NCBI GenBank assembly: GCA_025041175.1
Contig: JAKCFJ010000004.1
Span: forward strand, 248,001 to 312,000
Reading direction: 5' to 3'
Origin: Halobacteriales archaeon YIM A00010
GTDB lineage: Archaea; Halobacteriota; Halobacteria; Halobacteriales; Haloarculaceae
Length of the DNA stretch: 64,000 bases
Below, piece after piece: positions 25,800 through 35,310 of the stretch (positions are counted from its first letter, which is position 1; each line of letters begins with the position of its first letter). The notes under the pieces were generated by a model. The model was given only the letters and a program-made list of their open reading frames with translations, ran no database searches and was not told where the DNA came from. The position numbers were made by a program, and so were the translations under genes.

Positions 25800-26035
25800 C
25801 GCTCGAAGATACGGTTTCCACCTCCTCGGTTCACACCGGACGCTTTCTCTGACACTCTCTTGGCTTTGCCAATCAGAGCCTCACGGTCGGTCTCTCGGAG
25901 TTCGGCGTCAACACATTCATCGCGGCGTCGGTCTCGTTCGTCTCCTTCGAGGGGTGGCAGTTGTACAGCCAGAGTGAGTTCGAGAACCCGAAACAGACGT
26001 TGAAAAAAGAATGTTCGTTTCAATTGCCGTCGTAA
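25800..26035 (+). pseudogene. Amino-acid permease (APC) fragment, frameshifted
   Basis: FTPDAFSDTLLA in one frame, then after a shift near 25866 NQSLTVGLSEFGVNTFIAAS and VSFVSFEGWQLYSQSEFENP. The FV.F.GWQL...S.FENP element is the typical cytoplasmic loop after a mid-protein helix in APC permeases. Neither end of the protein is present. A short further coding-like scrap (VTINGTVYVVSPDEFEDLRS) is at about 26214-26285. Confidence 0.5.
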
Positions 26036-26300
26036 CGGACTCTCTAACCGATTTTAATCGTCGTACACTTGGTGCACGCTATATTCTGTTCGATACTCGG
26101 AAGGTGGCGCTATCCACTGGCGCACGTTACGACGTAGCGAGATGAGCGACTCGTCTTTGGCCCGCTTGCACTCCCCCGGAGATTTCCCGCACAGGACGAT
26201 TTACTGCTGCCTGTGAGTCACAATCAACGGTACCGTCTACGTGGTCTCACCGGACGAATTTGAAGACCTTCGCTCGTTGCTGGACGTTAACAGGGACGGA

Positions 26301-27695
26301 TCAGATTCCGGAGGGTGCGACGTCCCGGATCTGCCGGAATGCTCCCTGGACGACCTCCGATAACGCTGGATGGACGTGAATCGTCTCGGCGATCGTTTCG
26401 GCGTCAGCACCCGCGGCGACGGCCGTACTCACCTCGTGAATGAGCATCGATGCGTGCGGGCCAATGATATGGAAACCGAGCACGTCGCCATCCCCTCCAA
26501 CGATGGCTTTGGCGAAGTCCGCATCGGCCGCAAGCGCCGTTCCCAGTGCCGTGTCGTCGTACTCGAACGTGCCGACGTCGTAGTCGCGATTCTCGTCTTC
26601 GACCTCGGACTCGGTCTTGCCGAGCCCGGCGACCTGTGGCGATCCGAAGACGGCATGAGCCATCCCGGGGTACTCGACGGCCTGTCGGTTCTCCCGGACT
26701 GCGTTCTCGACGACGTATTCGGCCTCCTTGTCACCGGAGTGCTTGAACATGTAGTTGCCCGCGATGTCGCCGACCGCCCACACACCCTTGACGGACGTTT
26801 CGAGGTACTCGTTCGTCTGGACGAACCCCTTCTCGTTCGTCTCCAGATTCGCCGCCTCGACGTTCCAGAGGTCAGTATTGGGCTTGCGTCCGGTGGCGAT
26901 CAACAGTTCGTCGCCCTCAACCTCGATCTCGTCACCGTCGTCCGACTCGGCAGTAACAATCGTCGCGTCGTCGTCGGCCGCGAGTGCGGTCGCCTCGAAG
27001 CCAAGGTGAAGTTCGTGCTTGTCGGCGTACGCGTCAGTCAGCCGCTCGGCAATATCCTGATCCTCACGGTCGACGAGCACGTCGCCATGGCCGACGATGA
27101 CGACCTCCGTCCCCATGGCGCCGAAGAAGTGGGCCATCTCGACGGCGATGTATCCGCCGCCGACGATGACGAGGTGATCAGGTTGCTCGTCGATCCGAAG
27201 CGCGTCGGTGCTGGTGAGAAAATCGATCTGGTCGGTGCCGTCGATGGCATCGGGGATCAGTGGCCGCGAGCCGCCTGCGAGGACGACATTCTCAGCAGTC
27301 AGTGCTTCACCACTGTTGCCGGTGTCTACTTCGACCGTCCGTTCGTCGATAAACCGCCCGTCCGTCTGGTAGAACGTGATATTGTCGCTCTCGCGGGCGC
27401 GCTCGGCTTTCTCCTCGGCCGCTTCGGTAATTACAGTGGTGACCTCATCGACGATTTCCCCGAACGCAACGCCGTTCACCGACGCATCAATATCGAACGA
27501 GTTCGCCTGCTGCACTGTCTCGACGACGTCTGCCCGATGAATAAGCTTCTTCGAAGGGTTACAGCCACGGTTGAGACAAGTTCCTCCGAGCCGGTCGCGC
27601 TCGACGAGCGCCACATCGAGCCCTTCGTCGGCCGCCGCTGCCGCGACGATGTTGCCTGTCCCGCCTCCAAGCACGATGAGGTCGTAGTCCCGCAT
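26301..27695 (-). CDS. Class I pyridine nucleotide-disulfide oxidoreductase (dihydrolipoyl dehydrogenase/GCR-like)
   Basis: 464 aa flavoprotein from ATG 27695. FAD site DLIVLGGGTGNIVAAAA, redox-active disulfide Cys40-Cys45 in GGTCLNRGCNPSKK, NAD site LVIVGGGYIAVEMAHFFGAM, second FAD motif GVWAVGDIAG and the C-terminal catalytic His-Glu pair in HVHPALSEVVQGAF. The CNPSKKLIHRAD sequence differs from typical Lpd (CIPSK) and is closer to thiol-disulfide reductases. In Halobacterium a related protein is the bis-gamma-glutamylcystine reductase, so a low-molecular-weight thiol reductase is a real alternative. No lipoyl-dependent dehydrogenase subunits are nearby, which favours that alternative. Intact. 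Confidence 0.85.
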   Translation of the reverse strand: MRDYDLIVLGGGTGNIVAAAAADEGLDVALVERDRLGGTCLNRGCNPSKKLIHRADVVETVQQANSFDIDASVNGVAFGEIVDEVTTVITEAAEEKAERARESDNITFYQTDGRFIDERTVEVDTGNSGEALTAENVVLAGGSRPLIPDAIDGTDQIDFLTSTDALRIDEQPDHLVIVGGGYIAVEMAHFFGAMGTEVVIVGHGDVLVDREDQDIAERLTDAYADKHELHLGFEATALAADDDATIVTAESDDGDEIEVEGDELLIATGRKPNTDLWNVEAANLETNEKGFVQTNEYLETSVKGVWAVGDIAGNYMFKHSGDKEAEYVVENAVRENRQAVEYPGMAHAVFGSPQVAGLGKTESEVEDENRDYDVGTFEYDDTALGTALAADADFAKAIVGGDGDVLGFHIIGPHASMLIHEVSTAVAAGADAETIAETIHVHPALSEVVQGAFRQIRDVAPSGI

Positions 27696-27795
27696 AGCAG
27701 CAGATACGGCGACGATCCTCAAGAAGCTCCGTGCCGCCAGGGCCGGCATGTCGTGGCTGAGGCCGCTCGTCGCGACTGTCCCACAGCATGGCCTG

Positions 27796-29658
27796 CTACT
27801 CCACGTTCACCCCATCGGGATCGCCTAGCCGAATGCCCATCGGCGGTGGGCCGGGCTGCTCGTAGCCGTCAGCGTGCCCAAGATAGAGCACGCTGTTGAT
27901 GATACCGATATGACTGAACGCCTGCGGATAGTTCCCGAGGTGCCTGCCGGTGTCGACATCGATTTCCTCGGCAACGAGGCCGAGTGGACTCACGTAATCG
28001 GTGAGCGTCTCGAACCGGTCGCGGGCCTCTTCGACGTGCCCGGAGAGCGCAAGTGCATCGACGAGCCAGCACGAGCAGAGTACGAACGCTCCTTCGTCGC
28101 CAGAGAGACCGTCGTCACTATCGTACCGTCGCACGAGCACGTCGTCTTCGAGGAGACGGTCCTTCACCGCCTTGATCGTGTTTTGCACTCGGTCGTCGTC
28201 GAACGGGAGAAAGCCCACGATGGGGAGGAGGAGCCCGGTCGCGTCGAGGCGGTCCGTATCGTACGCTTGCACGAACGCGTCTACGTCCTCGTCGTACCCG
28301 TTCTCGACCACGTCGGCTTTGATCGTCTTCCGAGTGTCACGCCACTCATCGACGGGGGCGTCGTAATCGTACCCGGTCGCGATGTCGATTCCCCGGTCGA
28401 GTGCGACCCAGCACATCACCTTCGAGTAGACGAGCTGACGGTTCTCACCACGGATCTCCCAGATTCCGGCGTCAGGTTCGTCCCAGACGTCGCAAACGTG
28501 CTCGACGATGTCGTGGATCGCCGCCCACTCCCCGTCGTCGAGGTCCCGTCCGAGTTGGAGTACCTCGTCGACTGCAAGCAGCAGTTCCCCGTAGATGTCG
28601 TGTTGTGTCTGGTCGGCAGCCCCGTTGCCGATCCGCACCGGCCGAGAGTTTCGATAGCCCGCGAGCTGGTCGAGTTCCGTCTCCTCGAGGTCCGAATCAC
28701 TGTGCAGGCCGTACACCGGCTGGATCTTCTCCGGTTCGTCCGCCTGACAGAGATCCATGAACCAGTCGAAGTAGTCGGTCGCTCCCTCCGAATTGCCGAG
28801 GTTCGACAGCGCGTTCACGGTGAATCCGGCGTCGCGGAGCCAATTGTACCGGTAGTCCCAGTTCCGGACCCCCCCGGGATCTTCTGGCAGCGATGTCGTC
28901 GGTGCAGCCGCGATCGCTCCCGTCTCCTCGTGGGTAAGGAGTTTGAGTGCGAGTCCGGACCGCATCGCGAGGTCGCGCCACGGACCGTCGTAGATGCAAC
29001 CGGCCCCCTCATTGCGACACGAGTGAACCCAGTCGTCCCAGTACTGGATGGTATCGTCGAGCGCCGCTTCGGGATCCGTATCGGCGGTCTCGGCACCGGT
29101 ACAGCGGAGCAACAGCCACTTCGTGTCCCCCTCCTTGAGCGCGAGCGTTCCAGTCACTCGGTCGTCGTCGACGTCGAGATTCGTCGGCGCCTCCAACACA
29201 GTCTGGTCGTCAGTACCCTCGGCACGGATTCCCTTCTCAGTCGAAGCGAACGTAGGATCGACGCGTCCGTAATCGAATCCGGGATCGTACTCGATTTCGA
29301 GGTCGATTTGCCCCGCTCCACAGGAGACCTTCCGGTAGAGGACCTTCTTGGGGTGATCGACCTTTCCGGCAGGAGGGAAGAAGTCAGTTACCGTCATCGT
29401 TCCGTCGGCGGTGTCGAACGACGTCTCGAGGACGTTCGTTCGGTCGACGTACTGTTGTGTTCCCTCGAATGGATCTGATGGGGAAATCCGGAACTGGCCA
29501 CCACGGTCGGGATCGAGTATCGCAGCGAGGATGCTCGCTCCCTCGACGTGGGGAAACGGAAACCAGTCGACGGAACCGTTCGGTGCGACGAGCGCACACG
29601 TCTCCAGATTCCCGATGAATCCATATTCCTCGATCGGCGTGAATTCCGTCTCGGTCAT
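27796..29658 (-). CDS. Glycoside hydrolase family 15 (glucoamylase/trehalase-like)
   Basis: 620 aa from ATG 29658 (MTETEFTPIEEYGFIGNLET). The N-terminal beta-sandwich (about 1-220) carries NGSVDWFPFPHVEGASILAA. The (alpha/alpha)6 barrel follows with GGVRNWDYRYNWLRDAGFTV, EPDAGIWEIRGENRQLVYSK (general acid region), and GDEGAFVLCSCWLVDALALS with the C-terminal LGNYPQAFSHIGIINS (base region). This is the cytoplasmic bacterial/archaeal GH15 layout without signal peptide, used for trehalose or maltodextrin hydrolysis to glucose. It would feed glucose toward Azf and Gnd. It lies 100 bp upstream of and co-directional with the disulfide reductase. Confidence 0.9.
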   Translation of the reverse strand: MTETEFTPIEEYGFIGNLETCALVAPNGSVDWFPFPHVEGASILAAILDPDRGGQFRISPSDPFEGTQQYVDRTNVLETSFDTADGTMTVTDFFPPAGKVDHPKKVLYRKVSCGAGQIDLEIEYDPGFDYGRVDPTFASTEKGIRAEGTDDQTVLEAPTNLDVDDDRVTGTLALKEGDTKWLLLRCTGAETADTDPEAALDDTIQYWDDWVHSCRNEGAGCIYDGPWRDLAMRSGLALKLLTHEETGAIAAAPTTSLPEDPGGVRNWDYRYNWLRDAGFTVNALSNLGNSEGATDYFDWFMDLCQADEPEKIQPVYGLHSDSDLEETELDQLAGYRNSRPVRIGNGAADQTQHDIYGELLLAVDEVLQLGRDLDDGEWAAIHDIVEHVCDVWDEPDAGIWEIRGENRQLVYSKVMCWVALDRGIDIATGYDYDAPVDEWRDTRKTIKADVVENGYDEDVDAFVQAYDTDRLDATGLLLPIVGFLPFDDDRVQNTIKAVKDRLLEDDVLVRRYDSDDGLSGDEGAFVLCSCWLVDALALSGHVEEARDRFETLTDYVSPLGLVAEEIDVDTGRHLGNYPQAFSHIGIINSVLYLGHADGYEQPGPPPMGIRLGDPDGVNVE

Positions 29659-29782
29659 CGGCGGCCTCCCAGCATCGTCCGTTCCATCCAGATCGGCGAG
29701 CGAAACCGAGTGCAAGGCATGAATGAAAATACGTCCGAGCATGCCCTAATTGTTTGGAGAGAAGATATAATCAAATAGATAA

Positions 29783-30257
29783 TTACGGCGTGGGGTCGAG
29801 CGCCCGAAGGGTGCGAGTAGGGCGGGGTAGTTCACTCCTCCCGCTCCGGTTCATTGACGGCCCCACTTGCTCGGGCCGAATGTGAACGATCACATGTGGG
29901 TTCGGCTCCTCGTCGAGGTGTGGATACTCCTCGGTGTCCATGAAGCGCTGGGCGATGTGGTGGACGTGCTCAACCGCTCCCTCTCAGTCACGTCGGCGAC
30001 CTTCCCGCTGATTGATGGGTAGTGAAACGGGTTGTCCTGGTCGGTGACCGAGACGCCGACGTTCGGATTGTCGCTGACGTTGCGCTCTTTCTGTCGCCCC
30101 CGCATCGTGTTGAACAGGACGTATTCACCGTCGTATTCGGCAAAGACGGGGGGGGACATGGTGACGCCCGTCCGCCGAGATGGTCGAGAGCTGTGTGGGC
30201 GTGCCGCGTTCGAACAGGTCCTGAAACTCCTCGGGGGATGGATGGCATTACCGTCAT
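29783..30257 (-). pseudogene. Pyridoxamine 5'-phosphate oxidase-like (PPOX/F420) protein with three frameshifts
   Basis: Frames assemble MTVMPSIP, EEFQDLFERGTPTQLSTISA with DGRHHV, PPVFAEYDGEYVLFNTMRGR with QKERNVSDNPNVGVSVTDQD and SISGKVADVTERE, then AVEHVHHIAQRFMDTEEYPH with NPHVIVHIRPEQV. This is a split-barrel flavin/F420 fold protein. Indels lie near 30230, in a run of eight G at about 30149-30156, and near 29963. The run-length location makes sequencing or replication slippage likely. The extreme C-terminus reads into a transposon right end. Confidence 0.7.
29785..29836 (+). mobile_element. Partial right-end hairpin of a TnpB-type element
   Basis: GCGCCCGAAGGGTGCGAGTA followed by GGGCGGGGTAGTTCAC parallels GGCGTCAGCCGTGAGCGAGTAGGATAGGGTAGTTCAC at the right end of the intact TnpB element. 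Only the 3' half of the outer stem is present; its partner arm is missing. It looks like a truncated scar at the 3' end of the PPOX remnant. Confidence 0.4.
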
Positions 30258-30415
30258 GTTGACGCTCTGGTTTCAAAAATCCGTCGTAGCAGCTCCCGCC
30301 ACGCACAGCTCATCTTGAAGTCGAACGAATTCCTGTCGCAAGATGTGGTGATCAACCGCCAACGGAAGGAACGGATAGTCACAGTCGGGGACCATTCCTA
30401 TCTGATCACGTTTCG

Positions 30416-30820
30416 TTGTCAGACACGATGCTCGAAGGTACAACAACCTCGATAGAAGGATACGAGACCGTCACCCGAATCGATGGCACCAACCTCACCA
30501 TCGATGCGGGCACTGGGACTGAGCCAAGCCCGACCGAGACACTACTCGCCAGCTACGCCTCCTGTTATACTGTGGCGCTCCGTATCGGTGCACAGCAGCA
30601 GAACGCGGACAACCTCGGCCGTATCGAGATTGAGGCCGAGGCTGATCGGGATACTGAAAACGATCTCGAAGTCATCCGCTTTGCGGTGGCCGTCGAGATC
30701 GAGATCGATGACGAGACGCTTGCGGCGATCGTAGAGCATTCGAACGCCCTCTGTCACGTGCACGATGCGCTCCGAGATGAACTCCATGCAGACGTTACCA
30801 TCCGAGGAAATGCCTTCTAG
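30416..30820 (+). CDS. OsmC family protein
   Basis: 134 aa OsmC-like thiol peroxidase, intact. GYETVTRIDGTNLTIDAGTG, then EPSPTETLLASYASCYTVAL with the peroxidatic cysteine, and IVEHSNALCHVHDALRDELH with the second cysteine. Start is TTG 30416 or ATG 30428; the latter loses only four residues. It would reduce organic hydroperoxides. The paralogue at 18.2-18.7 kb is broken by a stop, so this is the working copy. Monocistronic by context. Confidence 0.85.
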   Translation: MSDTMLEGTTTSIEGYETVTRIDGTNLTIDAGTGTEPSPTETLLASYASCYTVALRIGAQQQNADNLGRIEIEAEADRDTENDLEVIRFAVAVEIEIDDETLAAIVEHSNALCHVHDALRDELHADVTIRGNAF

Positions 30821-30929
30821 TCGCTACAGCCGCCTCTATCTGTCATGTATGTTGCCTATACGGGGAAGGTGAGCGATCAGCGTGAATAGCTGACCGTACG
30901 GAGTATCCAGACAGGGGTGTGGATGGTTA

Positions 30930-31145
30930 CGGACCGTTCTCGTAGAGCGTCGAGATACGGGCGTTTTCTTTGAGTTGGATGCTACCACCGACCGTGAACG
31001 GAACGCGGTCGAGTTCAGTCACGCGAAGCGTTGGGTGGTAGCCACGCGGACCAACACCGCTTTCCGGGTCTGGCGGAGTAACGGGTCATCGGTGTCGAGC
31101 GACTCGTTGTACGCGATCAGATAGGTTCCTGCGTCGAGGGTCAAA
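30930..31145 (-). other. Coding remnant of an unidentified enzyme, frameshifted
   Basis: Minus strand reads TLDAGTYLIAYNESLDTDDP with LLRQTRKAVLVR, then in another frame GYHPTLRVTELDRVPFTVGG with SIQLKENARISTLYENGP and a stop. Haloarchaeal composition and smooth continuation show a C-terminal fragment. The LKENARISTLY ending vaguely recalls dUTPase/dCTP deaminase-fold proteins, but I would not assign it. Confidence 0.35.
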
Positions 31146-31168
31146 GCCCCATGTAGCAGTCGTGGATC

Positions 31169-31408
31169 TTACCCTTCGATAGTGAGAATCCTGTTGTTGA
31201 CCGTGACCTCGCTCGCTTCGGCTGGCACCTCGAATTCGAGTTGTTGTCCATCCACCACGACGATGGCCGTGTCGTCGACAACATCCATCGACAACTCGCC
31301 GGAATCGTCGCCGAAGTCCACGAGGATGATGGTTTCGTCGTCGTATTCGCGTTTTCGAATGGACATCCCCGTCCAACTGACATCTCGAAGTTCTCGTGGA
31401 GTGTTCAT
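31169..31408 (-). CDS. Small Hsp20-like haloarchaeal protein (DUF7127-type)
   Basis: 79 aa from ATG 31408: MNTPRELRDVSWTGMSIRKR, then EYDDETIILVDFGDDSGELS and AEASEVTVNNRILTIEG. It is all-beta with an ending like the last strands of an alpha-crystallin/Hsp20 domain (VTVNNRILTIEG). I recall small haloarchaeal proteins of this type being conserved; the family number is from memory. A chaperone role is only suggested by fold. Intact and monocistronic. Confidence 0.6.
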   Translation of the reverse strand: MNTPRELRDVSWTGMSIRKREYDDETIILVDFGDDSGELSMDVVDDTAIVVVDGQQLEFEVPAEASEVTVNNRILTIEG

Positions 31409-31489
31409 ACGAATGTATTCGCACTCGTTCTTCGTAAGTCCTGCGTCAGCAGTATGTTCTTCATTCTGGCGATGCCGCGAATTTGGCTT

Positions 31490-31695
31490 GCTCGGACAGT
31501 GGTTATCGGTGGAACCGGTCGTCAAGTGCCCGATTTGCGGGAACGGCCCGACGCACCGCGAGGGCCGTTCCCGCTGCCCGTCGTACCATATTGATGAACT
31601 CCGTGAACGACCACTGCCAGAGGCGACGCCCCGCCGAGGCGGGCAGTTCTGACATCGAAGCAGGAAGCCCCGACCCTTGTGGTCGGGGGAGTTCG
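31490..31695 (+). mobile_element. Solo right end of a TnpB-type element (with zinc-ribbon coding scrap)
   Basis: A plus-strand scrap KCPICGNGPTHREGRSRC could be the TnpB zinc ribbon; it ends at ATPRRGGQF. Directly after is AAGCAGGAAGCCCCGACCCT TGTGGTCGGGGGAGTTC: the GGAAGC plus hairpin (CCCCGACC/GGTCGGGG) plus AGTTC arrangement seen at the other right ends here. It abuts the antiporter tail fragment, so the element or its deletion derivative truncated that gene. Confidence 0.55.
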
Positions 31696-31724
31696 CGAGT
31701 ACATGATCGAGTATCAGAGCAAGC

Positions 31725-32715
31725 CGAGTACGAACCGAGTGAGGCCCCAGAACGCATCCTCATTCCACTTACCAAGTACACGGACAACACAGACACGCTC
31801 CTCGATCTTGCGATGTTGCTGCGCGGATCGAGCTCGGACGAACCGATTCGTGCGCTGACCGTCGTCGAGCACGAAGGCCAGCAACTCGATATCGGCGAAC
31901 GATACACCAGCACAGGACAACCGGATGTAGATGGTGGTAGGACGGACGATCAGTCAGCACTAGAAAACCAGCAGCTCCCGAATGATCAACAGACAGCGGC
32001 TGACCAACAATCGGAAGAGACGGAAGCCAAGATTGCCGATGCCGAGGAGACGCTCGAAGAGACTGAAGAACAGGCGGCGAGCGCCGAAGTGCCCATCGAT
32101 ACGCAGACCCGGGTTGCGTACAGCGTTGTGACTGGCATTGTCCGAGCTATCGAGGAAAACCGAATTACATCCGTCATTATGGGATGGGATACCCAACGCC
32201 AATTCGGACAACGGCTGTTCGGCAGCACTATTGATCAGTTACTCGAACAGACGAGCGAGCTCGTGGTCGTGGCGAACCTCACGCAGCCGATCAATACGAC
32301 CGAACGGCTCGTCGTCGTTCTCCCTGGTCGTATCGCTGCTCACCCTGGCTTTTATGCTAGCGTGCACATGATGAAACAGATGGCGAAACAATTAGGAATA
32401 CCGCTGCAGTATCTGCTCATCACGGGTGATCAGGACCAATATGAGCAATTGGTGGAGTCAGTTGATCCGGAGACACCCTTTGAGATCGAATCGATAGGAG
32501 GGTGGAACCAATTCCAGTCGGACAGCGACGACCAGTTCAACGAGGGCGATCTCGTCGTTGCGCTGAGCCCGCGCGAGGGAGCGCAGGGGTGGCAATCGAG
32601 CCTTGATGATGTCCCACAACACCTGGCCCAACAGGCGCCTGCCAATGTGATGGTTATGTATCTCTCGGAGGATGCGGATGCGTCTCGAAGCAGTCACTTC
32701 GTGCGAATGGAGTGA
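31725..32715 (+). pseudogene. C-terminal cytoplasmic domains of a cation/proton antiporter
   Basis: The protein from about 31735 (APERILIPLTKYTDNTDTLL, later EENRITSVIMGWDTQRQFGQ, TSELVVVANLTQPINTTERL and VVVLPGRIAAHPGF) consists of two USP-like domains normally attached to the membrane part of haloarchaeal Na+/H+ antiporters. The LTQPINTTERLVVVLP linker is the family hallmark as I know it. The 12 membrane helices are missing and the ORF start at 31483 lies in transposon-derived sequence. A Gln/Glu-rich insertion (about 31930-32080) separates strands of the first domain. Either a remnant or a stand-alone stress protein; the former is favoured. Confidence 0.65.
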
Positions 32716-33594
32716 GCCAGCATACAGCTCCCTATGAATATCACTGATCGCCTTTCCCATCGATTCGCCGACCAAACCAGTGACCGGATACCTGTGCCAT
32801 CTGTGGAGAACCGGGACAGCCTGCTGCCGTGTACCATGTCCCACCGTGCTGTATTGACTTGATGAAGCAGAGCGCTGACTGGGAGAGTAATCCGGAGACG
32901 ATTGACGGAGATATTCATCTCTCTCTGTGTGCACACGACGCTGCCACCGTTACACAACTAGTCAATAACGGTGTTTCACCGCTTTCCAGATGTGATGTGC
33001 GATATGTTACCCATACAAGGCGGGGAACATGGAAAGCCTTCGTTGATAGCATGGTACCAGTTATAGCTCTCGCGAGACGGAAACAACGGCAGAGAGAACG
33101 TGCCCAGAAATGGACTAGAACGGTCGCCATCATTGCGGCTGTGGTAATGGGGAACTCCGACGCTCTTCAAGATGTCACTGACTCAACGGTGATCGAGGCG
33201 AAAATCATTGTCCTCTCCCTTGCTGACCTTGGGATCACGAGTGGTCCGCTTATAGATAAACTCCGAAATCAGTGATCCTTGAACGATATTATCTGTCTGT
33301 TCGCTACGTTACACCACACTCACGGAGTATCGCTGCTGTGGTCGTAATTGTCGCAGAGTGACCTACGTGACATATGTCGCTAACGGACTGATGAACGTCA
33401 CCAAAACGCGGAGCGTTTTGGCTGGCTGCCAACCAGACGCTTCACGTCTAGTGACATGAAGTCAGGAAATAATCATCAATGTGCATTAGACATATTAATA
33501 ATATTTTTAATGGTGGTACTTTATAGTGTCTTTCGGCACGGCACTGTCGCTCGTGCCGCCAGCCTGCTGGTGCATGTTTCCGGGACAGAACGGC
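32716..33594. other. Long stretch without a supported gene
   Basis: About 880 bp. A 148-codon plus-strand frame (32829-33275) has no recognised motif and a composition unlike its neighbours. AT-rich DNA at 33470-33520 is probably a terminator/promoter-type spacer. Nothing else can be supported. Confidence 0.3.
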
Positions 33595-33882
33595 TTAGAT
33601 ATCGTCGACGAGCGTCCCGATCTGATCAAGCGGGAGCGCACGCACCGTCGTCGTATCGAGTCCATGCTGTTCAATGATCTGTGTGACCTGAAACGCAGTC
33701 TCGCCATCAGGCACCTCAAAGATGATGTGGAAATCGTGGTCACCAAGGATGGCGTAGGTTGCACTGATCTCCCCGCCGAGACGCTCGATGTCGTCACAAA
33801 TAGTGCCCCAGACCGAGACCAACTCCTGAGAATTTTGGTATTCATCTTCGTTGACGTCGATCTGACTGAGATACGTTGACAT
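33595..33882 (-). CDS. GYD-domain protein
   Basis: 95 aa ferredoxin-like fold: MSTYLSQIDVNEDEYQNSQE, then LGGEISATYAILGDHDFHII and FEVPDGETAFQVTQIIEQHG. The ATYAILG.HDF..I.E.PD pattern is the GYD domain, with GDHD in place of the classic GRYD. Members are small cytoplasmic proteins of unknown function, sometimes stress related. ATG 33882 with a TATA-like element about 25 bp upstream. Intact. Confidence 0.75.
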   Translation of the reverse strand: MSTYLSQIDVNEDEYQNSQELVSVWGTICDDIERLGGEISATYAILGDHDFHIIFEVPDGETAFQVTQIIEQHGLDTTTVRALPLDQIGTLVDDI

Positions 33883-34082
33883 GGGTGATTATACGGGCCG
33901 AACTGATAAAAGAGACCATCCATAACAGCACGGACGAGGACATCGAGACCGATGCCCAGGATTCCATCGTATTTCTTGGCCGCACTTGGACAAGTAGTTT
34001 GCAATCCCCCTATCGAGTCGTCTCCGATCGTCGTAGGAGATTGATTTATGATAACGTGGCACATGCTTGCTGAAGATATTCT

Positions 34083-34274
34083 ATGCCCAAGCATCTATCA
34101 ACAGATATGGCCAGGTCCAAAGACATGATCCACCAGGCGAATGCAGACGACGTCCATCCGGAGGGATATGCTTGCTACGACTGTGGATTTCCATTTGAAT
34201 CTACCTATGATAGTTGTCCTAAGTGTGATGGAACTGATATCAGACTAATCGAAGAAGTGATGGATAAAAAATAA
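34083..34274 (+). CDS. Small zinc-ribbon protein
   Basis: 63 aa with two CxxC knuckles: GYACYDCGFPF and YDSCPKCDGTDIRLIEEV. This is the haloarchaeal micro-protein type with one structural zinc. The start could also be the internal ATG at 34107. Such proteins often bind partners or nucleic acid; no specific role can be read. Confidence 0.65.
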   Translation: MPKHLSTDMARSKDMIHQANADDVHPEGYACYDCGFPFESTYDSCPKCDGTDIRLIEEVMDKK

Positions 34275-34309
34275 ATATCGGAGCACTAACTATCGTTCTA
34301 TTCTCTCTA

Positions 34310-34669
34310 TCCTAGGAACCCAACGACGTCAACGTTCATGTGTGGAACGAAGTCGACGAGCGTTGGCTGTTTCAAGCCGGTCGTGTGCGGTGTCGAGCAC
34401 CGGCTCAAGAGGAGCTACGTCACTCATCGCAGTATCTCGCGTGCGTCTGGAACGTCCGTTTCGAGGTCGACGGGTGACCTGCATATCGAGTTCGTTGCAT
34501 GATCAGCAGTGATCCCTTGATTGGTCGGCGAACGAGTATGATGTCTGTCTCCGTTCACTGGGCGAGGGGCAACCGAATCAATCATCCCGTCACAGTCACG
34601 CGATTGAACGTCGTTACTGTACCCTTGACGAACCATCGATAGAGTGTCAGTAACCTGGTTCTGTTTCAC
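34310..34669 (-). other. Remnant of repeat family R1 leader (copy D)
   Basis: GAACGAAGTCGACGAGCGTTGG at 34340-34361 matches 14115-14136, and the minus-strand translation VDLETDVPDAREILR parallels TLKSGVPDAHGVRQ of copy A. The transposase start itself is degraded here. It is a fourth, most eroded copy. Confidence 0.35.
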
Positions 34670-35176
34670 GGCACCCGCTGTGGAGTCACGAGAGCACCTG
34701 TCTCACTCCCTCGGGCACTGCCATTGGCTGCCGTCGGGATCTCTCCACTGCCGTTCCGGAGGGACATACGTTGAACGGCGATACTGTGACCGAGAACGCT
34801 ATGGGATACTCGTATGACTGCGATGGTGTGGGTGTTGGTGGTGGAGTCGCAGGGCTTGTGGCTGCACCGACGCTTGAAGATGCCGGGGTGTCCGTCATTA
34901 TTGCGGAGGCACGCTCTCTGGTCGGCAGTCGGACACGCTCGCATCAGATGGACGGTGCTATGGCTGATCTCGGCAGTCAATTCGTCGGTTGACAGCATAC
35001 ACGGCTGCGGCAACTCATCGATGAGGTCGACCTCACCCTTGTGTCGACCGAGATGAGTAGCAGAGGGATCTTGTGGCGCATCAACGAGACCGAACAAATG
35101 CTGGGCCCCAGCCTGTCGGTGGGTGGGTTGATCGCGTTCGTGAAAGCTGAGTGGGCGCTCCTCCGGCTCGGTGAAC

Positions 35177-35310
35177 TACCCTATCCTACTCGCTCACGGC
35201 TGACGCCGTTCGCTCCTTGAGGATAGGGCTTCCTGTTTCAACGACGCGCTTTGCAGGAACCTCTGTAGTTCCCGTAGGGAGCGCAGTCTCCACAGGTCGT
35301 TCGAAAATCG
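35177..35310 (-). ncRNA. Candidate TnpB guide RNA (omega RNA/sotRNA) scaffold
   Basis: For TnpB elements it is established that an RNA covering the 3' end of tnpB and the right end guides the nuclease with flanking sequence, and haloarchaea express such sense overlapping transcripts. Here the tnpB 3' end and the right-end double hairpin occupy 35177-35300. Matching blocks (GGAGACTGCGCTCCCT, GCGCGTCGTTGAAACAGG, nested stem) recur at 8935-9087, showing conservation beyond coding need. The guide would read minus-strand bases just below 35177. Confidence 0.55.

Noticed and set aside
26370-27899. 509-codon plus-strand ORF opposite the disulfide reductase
   Set aside because: Antisense shadow; the minus-strand flavoprotein has all catalytic motifs.
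27874-29478. 534-codon plus-strand ORF opposite the GH15 gene
   Set aside because: Antisense shadow of a well-defined glycosidase.
32829-33275. 148-codon ORF
   Set aside because: No motif, unusual composition and no supporting neighbour or promoter.
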